Shown in pieces: positions 1-8,174 of a stretch of DNA of 64,000 nt. The notes under the pieces are model-generated. The model was not told the DNA's origin. It did no database searches and saw only the letters and a program-made list of their open reading frames with translations. The translations under genes and the position numbers were made by a program. The stretch is from Actinomycetota bacterium (lineage in GTDB: Bacteria > Actinomycetota > Actinomycetes > S36-B12 > GCA-2699445): positions 1 through 64,000 of the forward strand of contig JAGQTY010000010.1 in assembly GCA_020438795.1 (NCBI GenBank), written 5' to 3'. The stretch's first letter is position 1; every line of letters begins with the position of its first letter.

Positions 1-970
1 AGAACGGGACGCCGGCCCAGCGCCAGTTGTCGATGTGACATTTCAGCGCGATGAAGGTTTCGGTCTCCGATTCCTCAGCGACTCCTGGGAGGTCACGGTA
101 GCCCTGGTGCTGGCCACGGACCACATCGGTCGGCTCGAGAGGCAGCATGCTGCGGAAGACTTTGCTCTTCTCCTCCGTGATGGAGGACGGCTCAAGGGCG
201 GTGGGCGGCTCCATTGCGATGAAAGCGAGGATCTGGAACAGGTGCGTGACGACCATGTCCCGGTACGCCCCGGTGCCCTCGTAGAAAGCGGCACGCTGTT
301 CGACACCGAGCTGCTCGGGCACGTCGATCTGGATGTGGTGGATGAAGTTTCGGTTCCAGATCGGTTCGAAGAGCCCGTTGGCGAACCGGAATGCCAGGAT
401 GTTCTGCGCCGGTTCCTTGCCCAGGAAGTGATCGATCCGGAAGATCTGCTCCTCGCCGAAGACCTCGTGGACCTCCGAGTTCAGCGCCACGGCACTGGCC
501 AGGTCCACGCCGAAAGGCTTCTCCATGATCACCTTGGAGCGCTCCACGAGCCCGGCGTCGTCGAGCATGTGGACCGCAGCAAGCGCGGCCGAGGGTGGCA
601 CGCTGAGGTAGTGCAACCGTTCGACATCACCGTCGAGTTCACCCTCGGCCCGCTTGACTGCTGCTGCCAGTGCCTCGGGACCGGCTCCGGATGGCACATA
701 GTCGAGCAGTGTTGCGAAGTCGTTCCACTGGTCGCTCGTCAGGCCCCTCGCCGAGAATTCGGTCACTGCTGTCCTGCAATGCTCCTCGAACTCCCCCGGA
801 CTCAAATCCTCAAGCGAAGTGCCCACGATGCGAAGACCGGGGACCAGATCGGCCGTGGCCAGATGGAACAGACCAGGGAGCAGTTTGCGCCTCGCCAGGT
901 CCCCCGTGGCGCCGAACAGGACGACGACCTGTCCGTTCCGCGGCCCGACCGACGGTGCGTGTACTCCCAT
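1..970 (-). CDS. zwf: glucose-6-phosphate 1-dehydrogenase, 3' end beyond window
   Basis: First enzyme of the oxidative pentose-phosphate pathway: it oxidises glucose-6-phosphate and makes NADPH in the cytosol. Reading the minus strand from the ATG at 970 gives 323 codons that run off the window edge. The nucleotide-binding motif FGATGDLA lies near residues 18-25. The conserved EKPFGVD stretch and the RIDHFLGKE active-site segment follow in the right order. The family is usually about 480-510 residues, so roughly one third is missing at the C terminus only because the window ends. A GTGAGG element before the ATG can serve as ribosome binding site. The lipoprotein gene at 1044-1670 lies upstream in the same direction, 73 nt away. 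A 343-codon open frame on the plus strand here is a shadow of this gene. Confidence 0.95.
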   Translation of the reverse strand, partial: MGVHAPSVGPRNGQVVVLFGATGDLARRKLLPGLFHLATADLVPGLRIVGTSLEDLSPGEFEEHCRTAVTEFSARGLTSDQWNDFATLLDYVPSGAGPEALAAAVKRAEGELDGDVERLHYLSVPPSAALAAVHMLDDAGLVERSKVIMEKPFGVDLASAVALNSEVHEVFGEEQIFRIDHFLGKEPAQNILAFRFANGLFEPIWNRNFIHHIQIDVPEQLGVEQRAAFYEGTGAYRDMVVTHLFQILAFIAMEPPTALEPSSITEEKSKVFRSMLPLEPTDVVRGQHQGYRDLPGVAEESETETFIALKCHIDNWRWAGVPF

Positions 971-1043
971 GGCCTCACGTTGCCAGCACCCGGTTTCCGT
1001 TGTGTTTCAGCTGTGCGGCGGGAGCGTAACGGTTCTGTACGAC

Positions 1044-1670
1044 TCAGGAGGATACGCCATCGTTGACGCGGTCGACGAAGTCTGCGGCAGCCTGTTCCGA
1101 GCTGAAGTCCACCGAGATCTCTCCTTTGAACAGCCCCGTCTCCGGCTCGAAGGCCGCCACCACTCGAGGGCCGGCCAGGATCGCGACCTGGTTCTGCGGC
1201 GAGGTCTTCGCGTCAAGGTCCGCAGTCTGGTCCAGATACTGAGTCGCTGCGTTCTCATCCAGCGTGATGATCACGGTCGGCTGCGCTCCGATGAGTTGCG
1301 CGGAGGCCGAGAGGACAGACCGACCGGTCAGGAAGGCCGGTCCCAACTGGAAGAGCGACGTGGCGGCCACGTCGCAGGCCGATGCGGCTGCTTCCGGTTT
1401 CGGCCTTGCGGTCGGACAACTGGCGGGTGCGGTTCGAGTCGCCGACGAACCGGATACCGATTCCACCGGCCCAGGCGCAGCGCCCGAACTCGAGGACCCG
1501 GAGGCGGTCGGAGAAACCGGTGTCTCAGCCTGCACGGGGCGCACCTGGAAGAAGTCGCTCTCCCGCGGTGTGGTGCTCGTCGTGGGCGATGGGTCGGACT
1601 GCGACGCAGTGCCACAAGCGCTGCACACGAGGACCGTCGCAGTCAGGGCCGTCATCGCTGCATTGCGCAT
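1044..1670 (-). CDS. probable lipoprotein with SecDF P1-head-like domain
   Basis: Predicted envelope protein of 208 residues. The start is the ATG at 1670, preceded by GCGGAG. It begins with a short hydrophobic signal (MRNAAMTALTATVLVCSACG) whose Cys near residue 19 fits a lipoprotein processing site, although the residue at -3 is not the usual Leu. A low-complexity Ser/Thr/Pro region follows. The C-terminal part (about residues 120-205), with segments ITLDENAATQYLDQT, QNQVAILAGPRVVAAF and FSSEQAAADFVDRV, resembles the P1 head subdomain of SecD. Membrane segments are absent, so this is not SecD itself. It lies between zwf and a divergent patatin gene. Function is unknown; an accessory exported-protein-handling role is only inferred from the domain resemblance. 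Confidence 0.6.
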   Translation of the reverse strand: MRNAAMTALTATVLVCSACGTASQSDPSPTTSTTPRESDFFQVRPVQAETPVSPTASGSSSSGAAPGPVESVSGSSATRTAPASCPTARPKPEAAASACDVAATSLFQLGPAFLTGRSVLSASAQLIGAQPTVIITLDENAATQYLDQTADLDAKTSPQNQVAILAGPRVVAAFEPETGLFKGEISVDFSSEQAAADFVDRVNDGVSS

Positions 1671-1772
1671 GTCACTCCGCCCACGGCTGTTCCCTCGCCC
1701 GTCGCGAGATGTCCCATTGTCGCCGCTCCGGACCGCCTGTTGCAGCACAGCGTTCATCCCCTCGGGATGGTT

Positions 1773-1778
1773 TAACTT
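1773..1778 (+). promoter_or_regulatory. -10 element for leaderless patatin gene
   Basis: TAACTT lies 6 nt before the ATG at 1785, which would place the transcription start on or next to the start codon. It supports 1785 rather than the GTG at 1782. No clear -35 box was seen. Confidence 0.5.
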
Positions 1779-1784
1779 CCGGTG

Positions 1785-2726
1785 ATGGGCGAGACTGGTG
1801 CAGTGACGAGAGTCGGACTGGTCCTCGGCGGCGGTGGATACACCGGAACCGCATTCCACGCCGGTGTGCTCGGTGCCCTGGCCGATGTGGTCGATTTCGA
1901 CGGCCGCGACGCCGAGGTGATCGTCGGTACCTCGGCGGGTTCCACTGCCGCTGCGCTCCTGCGCGCCGGGTTCCCGCCGCAGGAGTACGTGGCCCGGATG
2001 TGCGGTGAGGCCCTTTCGGAACAGGCCTCCAGGGTTCTGGAAGGCATCGGCCCTCTGGCCGCGCTACCAAGCCAGGACCTCGACTTCCGTGCCGGCATGG
2101 CAGCACCGGAACTGGCACTGCAGATTCTGAAGCGTCCGTGGCGATACCGGGTCGGGACGTTCGCGGCCGCCGTGCTGCCCGAGGGTCGGGTGAGTACCGA
2201 GGCGACCGGCGTCAGCATGGGCGATCTCTTTGTGGACTGGCCCCCAGAGAAGACCTGGCTGCCGGCGGTGAGCCTCTCATCAGGGCGACGCGAGGTCTTC
2301 GGCAGGGACAGCTTCCCCGTGCTCGGCGATGCCGTGGCCGCTTCCTGCGCCGTCCCAGGACTGTTCCCCCCGGTCGTGATCGATGACGACCGGTATGTGG
2401 ATGGCGGCTGCCACTCCGTCCACAGTCTGGACCTGCTGGCCGACGAGGCCCTCGATCTGGTGATCGTATCCGCACCGATGGCCATCTCGGGGCCGCCGGG
2501 ATCGCTCTCGCAGCGCGCCAGGACCCCGATCCGGCGCCAGCTGTGGCGTGAGGCCCGAGGAGTGCAGGCAACCACTACACCGGTCATTGCGATCGCTCCC
2601 GACGCCGCCCTCGCGGCCGTGATGGGCCTCAACTCGATGGATGTCACACTGCGCCCGGAGGTCGCTCGTCGCGCCTACCGATATGTCAGCCACGGACTGT
2701 TAGGGTTGCGGCACCTGTTCGACTGA
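1785..2726 (+). CDS. patatin-like phospholipase
   Basis: Putative serine lipid acyl hydrolase of the patatin family, 313 residues. The oxyanion-hole loop LGGGGYTG is at about residues 14-21. The nucleophile elbow GTSAG has its Ser near residue 50. The catalytic Asp is probably in YVDGGCHS in the C-terminal half. These make up the Ser-Asp dyad of the family. There is no signal peptide, so it probably acts in the cytosol or at the inner face of the membrane. ATG 1785 is preferred because a TANNNT box sits exactly 6 nt upstream; GTG 1782 and GTG 1803 are alternatives. A second patatin gene lies at 28651-29646. The substrate cannot be told from sequence. Confidence 0.85.
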   Translation: MGETGAVTRVGLVLGGGGYTGTAFHAGVLGALADVVDFDGRDAEVIVGTSAGSTAAALLRAGFPPQEYVARMCGEALSEQASRVLEGIGPLAALPSQDLDFRAGMAAPELALQILKRPWRYRVGTFAAAVLPEGRVSTEATGVSMGDLFVDWPPEKTWLPAVSLSSGRREVFGRDSFPVLGDAVAASCAVPGLFPPVVIDDDRYVDGGCHSVHSLDLLADEALDLVIVSAPMAISGPPGSLSQRARTPIRRQLWREARGVQATTTPVIAIAPDAALAAVMGLNSMDVTLRPEVARRAYRYVSHGLLGLRHLFD

Positions 2727-2743
2727 CATGCTTCCGGAGCACG

Positions 2744-3733
2744 ATGCCTGACGCTGCCCGGCGCCCATCCGGCCGCCGCTATTCCTCATTGCTCGGGTCC
2801 GTTCTGCTGGCGGCGACGCTCCTGGTGAGCCTCCTCACCGTGGCATCGCAGCAGACCCCGGCCAGCGGCGCTGCGTCGACATCGCAGCGTGCGGATGCTT
2901 CAGCGCCGGTGAGACTGCGCGACTGCCGTCGACTGCCCTGGTGCACACCCAGCTTCCTGGGCTGGGAACTGCGGCGGGCCGTGCTGCTGCACCGCAAGCA
3001 GCGTGCGAAACGACTGGCCAACCGGCTGATCCGTTCCCAGTACCCGAACGGCCGGTGGGGCCTCGGCACGGCCTGGGGCCGCCACGAGATCGATTTCAAG
3101 ACCCGGCGGGCTTCGGATGCCGAGAGCTGGGAGGTCGCTGAGGTCGCACTGACACTGCTCGACTACGACCAACGACTGGGCAGCGCCCGTGCGCTGCACT
3201 CGGCCGAGCGAGCGGCGCAGTACCTGCGCGCCCGGGTGATCCGGCTCGGCGACCACGCCTATATGGCCCACATGCCGGACTGCAACAACCTGTTGCAGCC
3301 GCACAGCACGCTGGCCGCCGCTGCGCTGCTGCATCACTTCCCACGCCACAGGCGCCTCGCCAAGCGGATGAAGCGTAGCGCCGTGGCGATGCGGTGGCGC
3401 CGGATCAGCCCCAGGAGCGGCGAGACCAGCCTGCGCCACTGGCAGTGGGCCACCCCCGTCAACGACTACGAGCGCATCCAGTCCGCGTTCTATCTCGACG
3501 CCATGGGAGACCGCTCAGGTCGACGACTGCTGCAGCAGTTCGGCCCCAAGCAGCGTCTGGACATCCCCCGGGCCCAGGCCTATGCGGTCCTCGTGGACCT
3601 GTCGCTCGGCAAACGCCACCGCGCCCGTAAACGGGTGCGCCACTTGAGCTTCCGGCCGGCCAAGGGCTACGACCTGGCGCTGACGGGCTGGATCAACACC
3701 GCCCGCCGGCAGAGCGCCGCAGCACCGCAGTAG
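2744..3733 (+). CDS. secreted hypothetical protein, possible alpha/alpha-toroid fold
   Basis: Unrecognised exported protein of 329 residues. The ATG at 2744 is preceded by GGAG at a normal distance and lies 17 nt after the patatin stop, so the two genes may be co-transcribed. A basic N terminus (RRPSGRRY) and a hydrophobic segment at about residues 16-34 form a signal peptide or membrane anchor. The mature part is rich in Arg and His. It contains QYPNGRWG, which fits the QxxxGxW motif of squalene-cyclase-type alpha/alpha barrels, and several Ala/Leu-rich helical stretches. The acidic catalytic motifs of terpene cyclases were not seen. A non-catalytic or polysaccharide-binding toroid is possible, but this is inference. 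Confidence 0.6.
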   Translation: MPDAARRPSGRRYSSLLGSVLLAATLLVSLLTVASQQTPASGAASTSQRADASAPVRLRDCRRLPWCTPSFLGWELRRAVLLHRKQRAKRLANRLIRSQYPNGRWGLGTAWGRHEIDFKTRRASDAESWEVAEVALTLLDYDQRLGSARALHSAERAAQYLRARVIRLGDHAYMAHMPDCNNLLQPHSTLAAAALLHHFPRHRRLAKRMKRSAVAMRWRRISPRSGETSLRHWQWATPVNDYERIQSAFYLDAMGDRSGRRLLQQFGPKQRLDIPRAQAYAVLVDLSLGKRHRARKRVRHLSFRPAKGYDLALTGWINTARRQSAAAPQ

Positions 3734-3736
3734 GCC

Positions 3737-4618
3737 TCAGGCACCGAACAGCGCCTCGCCGTTCTCGAACAGCACCGCCCGCATGCAGTCGTCGCCGAGA
3801 TCCCAGCGAGCCAGCGCCTCCACCTGCTCGGCGTACTGGTAGGGGATGTTCGGGAAGTCCGATCCGAACAACACCCGGCCGTCCAGCGCGAGCTCTCGCA
3901 CGCGGGGCAGCACCGCGCGATCCAGATGATGGTCCTGTGGCAGGTACTTGGTGTCCACCATGGTGGTGTCCAGACGCACTCTGTCGTAGGTCTCGGCCAG
4001 GCCGACGTACTCTGCCACCTCCGGCATGCCCATGTGGGCCACGATCAGGGGGAGATCCGGGAAGTCACGCACGACCGCTGCCATCGGCTCGAAGCCGGTG
4101 AATCGACCCGCCACCGGCCCGGAGCCACAGTGGACTACGACTGGAATTCCCGTGTCGCACAACAGGCCCCAGACGGGGGTCAACCGTTCATCGCGCGGGT
4201 CGATGTCGACCACCTGCAGGTGCAGCTTGAAGACGCGGACTCCGGACTCGATCGCCGCGGCGGTGTACTCGCGCACACCTGGCTCGGGGAAGAACGTGCC
4301 CGAAGGGATCGCCTGCGGATGGTGCTGTGCGAAATCCAGGGCCCACTGGGTCAGCCAGGCAGCCATATCCGGCCTGTGCGCGTAGCAGAGTGAGGTGAAA
4401 CGCGTGACCCCGAGCTTCTGCAGGGTCGCGACTCGCTCGTCCTCGGAGAACCGGTACGTGATGGGCCATTCCCTGCCCACCTTCTCGCCACCGGACTCGA
4501 AGTAGGCCCAGACCTTGTCCATGACCGGCTTGGGCATGAAGTGTGAGTGAGCATCCACGATCCCGGGGACGCCCAGTTCAGCGAGGTAATCCGGCAGTGC
4601 GTCGTCGGTCCAGGCCAC
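3737..4618 (-). CDS. amidohydrolase family metal-dependent hydrolase
   Basis: TIM-barrel amidohydrolase (amidohydrolase-2 type), 293 residues. Metal-binding landmarks are visible: DAHSHF with His24 and His26, VVHCG with His163, IVAHMG with His195, and FGSDFPN with Asp254. Members hydrolyse or decarboxylate cyclic and aromatic substrates; the substrate here is unknown. GTG 4618 is chosen because CGGAGG lies 6 nt upstream. A TTG at 4624 overlaps the stop of the preceding kinase gene but would sit directly on that ribosome binding site. It is the third gene of an operon with a PLP-dependent lyase-like enzyme and an FGGY kinase, so it probably acts on the same catabolic intermediate or a linked one. 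It ends 3 nt from the convergent gene at 2744-3733. Confidence 0.85.
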   Translation of the reverse strand: MAWTDDALPDYLAELGVPGIVDAHSHFMPKPVMDKVWAYFESGGEKVGREWPITYRFSEDERVATLQKLGVTRFTSLCYAHRPDMAAWLTQWALDFAQHHPQAIPSGTFFPEPGVREYTAAAIESGVRVFKLHLQVVDIDPRDERLTPVWGLLCDTGIPVVVHCGSGPVAGRFTGFEPMAAVVRDFPDLPLIVAHMGMPEVAEYVGLAETYDRVRLDTTMVDTKYLPQDHHLDRAVLPRVRELALDGRVLFGSDFPNIPYQYAEQVEALARWDLGDDCMRAVLFENGEALFGA

Positions 4619-4620
4619 GC

Positions 4621-6219
4621 TCAACCTCCGTTCAGGCGGTGGTAGAACCCCTTCAGGGAACCGTAGAGTTTGCGGAACTCACGATAGTGCTCCTCGTAGA
4701 TGACGCGGTCGCCGGGCTCCGGCTCGAACACCTGCTGGACCGGAACGAGGTTGCGTGTCTGAGCCAGCGTCAGCTCACCGAGGCATACCCTGGCCCACAT
4801 CGCGACGCCGCGCAGCTGGGCGTTGAGCGGATCGGCGACCTGCTCGATGGGGCGGTCCAGAGTGGAAGCGATGATCTGGCACCACAGGTCGGAGCGGATG
4901 CCACCGCCGAGCGCGCGGATCGTCGCGACAGGTCTGTTCAGGAACTTCTCGTAGTGGGTGAGCAGCCACCGCAGGTTCAGCGCCACGCCTTCCAGCACGG
5001 ACCGCACCAGCGCAGCGCGATCAGTACGCAACGACAGATTCAGCCAGCCTGCACGCAGATCGTGGTCCTCGACCGGGCTGCGCTCACCGGCCAGCCAGGG
5101 CATGAAGATCAGTCCCTCGCAGCCCACCGGTGCGCTCGCGGCGAGCTCCAGTATCTGGTCGTAGCTGGGCACGGCACCCGGCGGCGCGGCGCCGGAGGCG
5201 CCGATCCCGGTACCGCCGCCGACAAGGCCGTCGTCCGGGGAGATGATCTGCTCGCGCAGCCAGGCCAGCGCAGCGCCGGCAGTCTCGATGTTGTTGCCCA
5301 CAAGCGGGTACTGCGAATCGAGGCCCGGCAGGGTGGCGATCGAATGCAGGATGTCGGTCTTCTTGAACGGGACTCGGCAGGTGAGCCAGGCGGTGGTGGA
5401 GACCGCCAGGTGCGTGTCGTATGGCCCGACCGCGCCACTGCCGACCACCGCAGCGTGCAGATCGGGCAATCCGGTGGTGACCGGCACCCCCGGCAGCAGT
5501 CCCAGCTCATCGGCCACAGGACCCAGCAGCGGTCCGGCGATGGTGCCTGTGGGAACCAGTTCGGGTAACCACTCGCGGCGCCGGCCAGCAAGGCCCACGA
5601 GCTTGTCCACGTAGCCGAGCTCGGCTCCCGGCCGGTTGTCGGTGAGCCACGACAACGACATCGACGCCGGCGTGGCCAGGGCTCGACCGGTCAGCCGGAA
5701 GGACAGGTAGTCCACCGGTTCCAGCACGGCAACCGTGCGCTCCCCCACGTCTCGAAGCTCACGCTGGAGCAATTGCGAGTGCCCGGTGGGGTCGGCGCCC
5801 TGGACGTTGGGGCCACCGCCGGTGATCCGTACGAACGGCAGTACCTTGTGCGGTGCGTAGCCCATGACCGACAGCGGCCCACCGATCAGCTCGGGCATGT
5901 GCTTGGCCGCCCTCGTGTCGGCCCAGAGCAGCACATCTCCGGCCGGGGAACCATCCGCGGCCACCGGCACGCTCGAGCCCCACTGCCCCGTGATCGCCAC
6001 GCAGTGGAGGTCAGCTCTGGAGCACTGTGCCGTCACCTCTCGCACCGCGGAACGCAATGCAGTCAGCCACTCCCCGGCATCCTGGGTGGCGGTCCCGTCG
6101 GTCTCGATCGTGACCGACACCGGCGAGAAGGCCGAGGCGAGCACCTGCCCCTCAAGCGAGACAGCTGCGACTTTGGGTCCGCCGTTGCCGAGATCGATGG
6201 CGAGGATCCACGGGGCCAC
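4621..6219 (-). CDS. FGGY-family carbohydrate kinase (xylulokinase-like)
   Basis: ATP-dependent sugar or polyol kinase of the FGGY family, 532 residues, similar in length to xylulokinases. The N-terminal phosphate-binding loop AIDLGNGGPKVAAV (about residues 7-20), the ITGQWGSSVP segment near residue 80 and the C-terminal ALGGGIRSDLWCQIIA segment (about 428-445) are typical of the actin-like fold. The GTG start at 6219 has GAGGAG upstream and lies 3 nt after the stop of the PLP enzyme gene. Its own stop is followed at once by the amidohydrolase gene. The family gives the reaction type, but the sugar is not deducible. The pairing with an S1P-lyase-like enzyme suggests that a phosphorylated product is cleaved next. 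Confidence 0.85.
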   Translation of the reverse strand: MAPWILAIDLGNGGPKVAAVSLEGQVLASAFSPVSVTIETDGTATQDAGEWLTALRSAVREVTAQCSRADLHCVAITGQWGSSVPVAADGSPAGDVLLWADTRAAKHMPELIGGPLSVMGYAPHKVLPFVRITGGGPNVQGADPTGHSQLLQRELRDVGERTVAVLEPVDYLSFRLTGRALATPASMSLSWLTDNRPGAELGYVDKLVGLAGRRREWLPELVPTGTIAGPLLGPVADELGLLPGVPVTTGLPDLHAAVVGSGAVGPYDTHLAVSTTAWLTCRVPFKKTDILHSIATLPGLDSQYPLVGNNIETAGAALAWLREQIISPDDGLVGGGTGIGASGAAPPGAVPSYDQILELAASAPVGCEGLIFMPWLAGERSPVEDHDLRAGWLNLSLRTDRAALVRSVLEGVALNLRWLLTHYEKFLNRPVATIRALGGGIRSDLWCQIIASTLDRPIEQVADPLNAQLRGVAMWARVCLGELTLAQTRNLVPVQQVFEPEPGDRVIYEEHYREFRKLYGSLKGFYHRLNGG

Positions 6220-6222
6220 GTC

Positions 6223-7614
6223 TCACTCCTCGGGTGCGGGCTCGAGCATCATGTCGAGAACACTGGTCATGAGGTCGTTGAGTGTCTGGTCACCCTGGGG
6301 AGTGCCCCCCATGCCATACATGGCACCACTGTCAGCCGGCTCCCCGCGATGCTCCCGGGCGTAGGCGACCGCGGCGGCGAGGTCGGCGACGAAGCGTTCC
6401 GCGACACCCGGAGCGGTGTTCGGCCGGGTGACGCAGAAGTGCAGCGCGGCCGGTGACTGCAGGGCGTTCAGCCGCCAGCCCGCTGCTTTGAGGGAGTCGT
6501 TGACGAGATAGATGTCGAGGTCCGGATCCTGCGACTTGAAGGCAACCAGGAAGTACGGATCTCCGATGACCTCCAGACCCGCGATGCCTTCGACACCGTC
6601 GCGGATGGTGCGGGCAGCGGTCATGATCTCCTGTGCGGCGCTGAGGTAGCCACTTCTGCCGGTGGCGAGCAGCGCCGCCCACGTTGAGGCGATCAGGCCA
6701 CCCGAGCGGGAACCGGCCAATCCGGGTGAGAGGTAGAGCCCGCCCGGCCAGTCCGGCTTGGTGAAGTACTGCAGCCTGCGCAGGTCCTTGGAACGGAAGG
6801 ACAGCGTGGAGGTCCCCTTCAGCGCATAGCCGAACTTGTGAGTGTCGGCACTGATCGAGGTGACCCCGGGCACCCGGAAGTCCCATGGCGGGATGTCGTA
6901 TCCGAGTTCCTCGAGCCACGGCCACAGGAAGCCCCCGAGGCAACCGTCCACGTGCAGACCGAGGCCGCGCTCCTGGGCCAGTTCCCCCATCTCCGAGATG
7001 GGGTCGATGAGACCGTGGGGGTAGTTGCCCGCGGAGCCGACCAGCGCCACCGTCTGATCATCGACAAGCTCGGCCATGGCAGCCACGTCGGCGCGATAGT
7101 CGGGCGCCAGCGGAGCATGGCGAACCTCCACATTCATCCAGTGCCCACCCTTGTCCAGTGCCACATGCGCGGTCACGGGCATCACGATGTTCGGCCGGGT
7201 GATGCCGTTGCGACGCCCCTGCTCACGGTAGGCATAGAGCGCCGAGATCAGACTCTCCGAGCCGCCACTGGTGATGACCGAAGCGCCACCCTCGGGGGCC
7301 TGCAGCATCGACAGCACCATGGCGGCAATCTCGCCCTCGAACTTGGTGGCCGACGGATACATGTCCCGCTGCAGGATATTGGCGTGCGAGAAGCGGCTGA
7401 AGATGTCCCCGAGGAATTCGTAGTGGTCGTGATCGCCGGAGTACAGGCTTCCGGAGACCAGGCCCTCATCGCCCATGGCGTCCTCCTGGCCGGCCATGAA
7501 ACCCACCGCGGCAGCCAGCTCGGCCCGGTCGACCGGGTCCTGCGGAATCGCGCGATAGGTCCGGTAGTCGCGTCGGTAGGGGTAGAGTCCGTCCAGGAGT
7601 TCGTCCTCGCTCAT
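6223..7614 (-). CDS. PLP-dependent enzyme, sphingosine-1-phosphate lyase-like
   Basis: Fold-type I pyridoxal-phosphate enzyme of 463 residues in the group II decarboxylase/sphingosine-1-phosphate lyase family. The phosphate-binding TSGGSES lies at residues 115-121. His150 in VTAH would stack on PLP, Asp223 lies in HVDG, and the Schiff-base lysine is Lys260 in DTHKFGYALKG. The segment GGLYLSPGLAGSRSGG matches S1P lyases better than glutamate decarboxylases. Eukaryotic-type S1P lyases have an N-terminal membrane anchor; this protein has none and should be soluble. The ATG at 7614 is preceded by GAGGAA. It heads a three-gene operon with an FGGY kinase and an amidohydrolase, and starts 24 nt after smpB. 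The physiological substrate is unknown, and sphingolipids are not assumed. Confidence 0.85.
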   Translation of the reverse strand: MSEDELLDGLYPYRRDYRTYRAIPQDPVDRAELAAAVGFMAGQEDAMGDEGLVSGSLYSGDHDHYEFLGDIFSRFSHANILQRDMYPSATKFEGEIAAMVLSMLQAPEGGASVITSGGSESLISALYAYREQGRRNGITRPNIVMPVTAHVALDKGGHWMNVEVRHAPLAPDYRADVAAMAELVDDQTVALVGSAGNYPHGLIDPISEMGELAQERGLGLHVDGCLGGFLWPWLEELGYDIPPWDFRVPGVTSISADTHKFGYALKGTSTLSFRSKDLRRLQYFTKPDWPGGLYLSPGLAGSRSGGLIASTWAALLATGRSGYLSAAQEIMTAARTIRDGVEGIAGLEVIGDPYFLVAFKSQDPDLDIYLVNDSLKAAGWRLNALQSPAALHFCVTRPNTAPGVAERFVADLAAAVAYAREHRGEPADSGAMYGMGGTPQGDQTLNDLMTSVLDMMLEPAPEE

Positions 7615-7638
7615 CAGTTCCTCTTCGCCGTGTGGACC

Positions 7639-8115
7639 TCAGTCCACGCCCTTCATCCTGCGGCCGATCATCTTCTCGGTCTCGCGCTTGCTCTCACGCT
7701 CGGCGATGGCCTGCCGTTTGTCGTGGGTCTTGCGGCCCTGCGCAAGCGCCAGCTCCACCTTGGCGTAGCCGTCCTTGAAGTACAGCGACAGCGGTATCAG
7801 GGTGAGCCCGGACTGCTTGGTCTTACCGATGAGTCGCTGGATCTCCTGACGATGCAGGAGCAACTTGCGGACCCGTCGGGGTTCGTGATTGGTCCAGGTC
7901 CCCAGGTCATATTCGGGGATGTGGACATTGTGCAGCCAGACCTCGCCATCGCTGATGGTGGCGAAGCCGTCCCCGATCGTCGCCTTGCCCTCGCGCAGCG
8001 ACTTCACCTCGGTCCCCTGCAGCACGATGCCGGCCTCGTAGGTGTCGAGGATGGTGTAGTCATGGCGGGCCCGGCGATTCGTCGCGATCGCCTTGCGACC
8101 CTTCTCCCGGGGCAT
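7639..8115 (-). CDS. smpB: SsrA-binding protein SmpB
   Basis: Small tmRNA-binding protein (158 residues) needed for trans-translation, the rescue of stalled ribosomes. The RNA-binding OB fold is recognisable from [17 protein letters not shown] through [14 protein letters not shown]. The basic tail with KTHDKRQ and [14 protein letters not shown] is the part that enters the ribosomal A site. Length is normal. In actinobacteria smpB commonly lies downstream of ftsE, ftsX and a peptidase gene. Here the M23 peptidase is directly upstream, but ftsX is some 8 kb further away. No tmRNA gene is visible next to it. GATACT lies 6 nt before the ATG and GAGGG lies next to the ATG, so either a leaderless or a short-leader start is possible. 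Confidence 0.97.
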   Translation of the reverse strand: MPREKGRKAIATNRRARHDYTILDTYEAGIVLQGTEVKSLREGKATIGDGFATISDGEVWLHNVHIPEYDLGTWTNHEPRRVRKLLLHRQEIQRLIGKTKQSGLTLIPLSLYFKDGYAKVELALAQGRKTHDKRQAIAERESKRETEKMIGRRMKGVD

Positions 8116-8174
8116 CCCTCAAGTATCCCAGTTCCTCACCGGCGATGTCTCGCCCCATCGGCGAGGCCTCATGA

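Noticed and set aside
35-1066. 343-codon plus-strand open frame opposite zwf
   Set aside because: The minus strand encodes an unmistakable G6PD. The plus frame has no recognisable motif, as expected of a high-GC antisense shadow.
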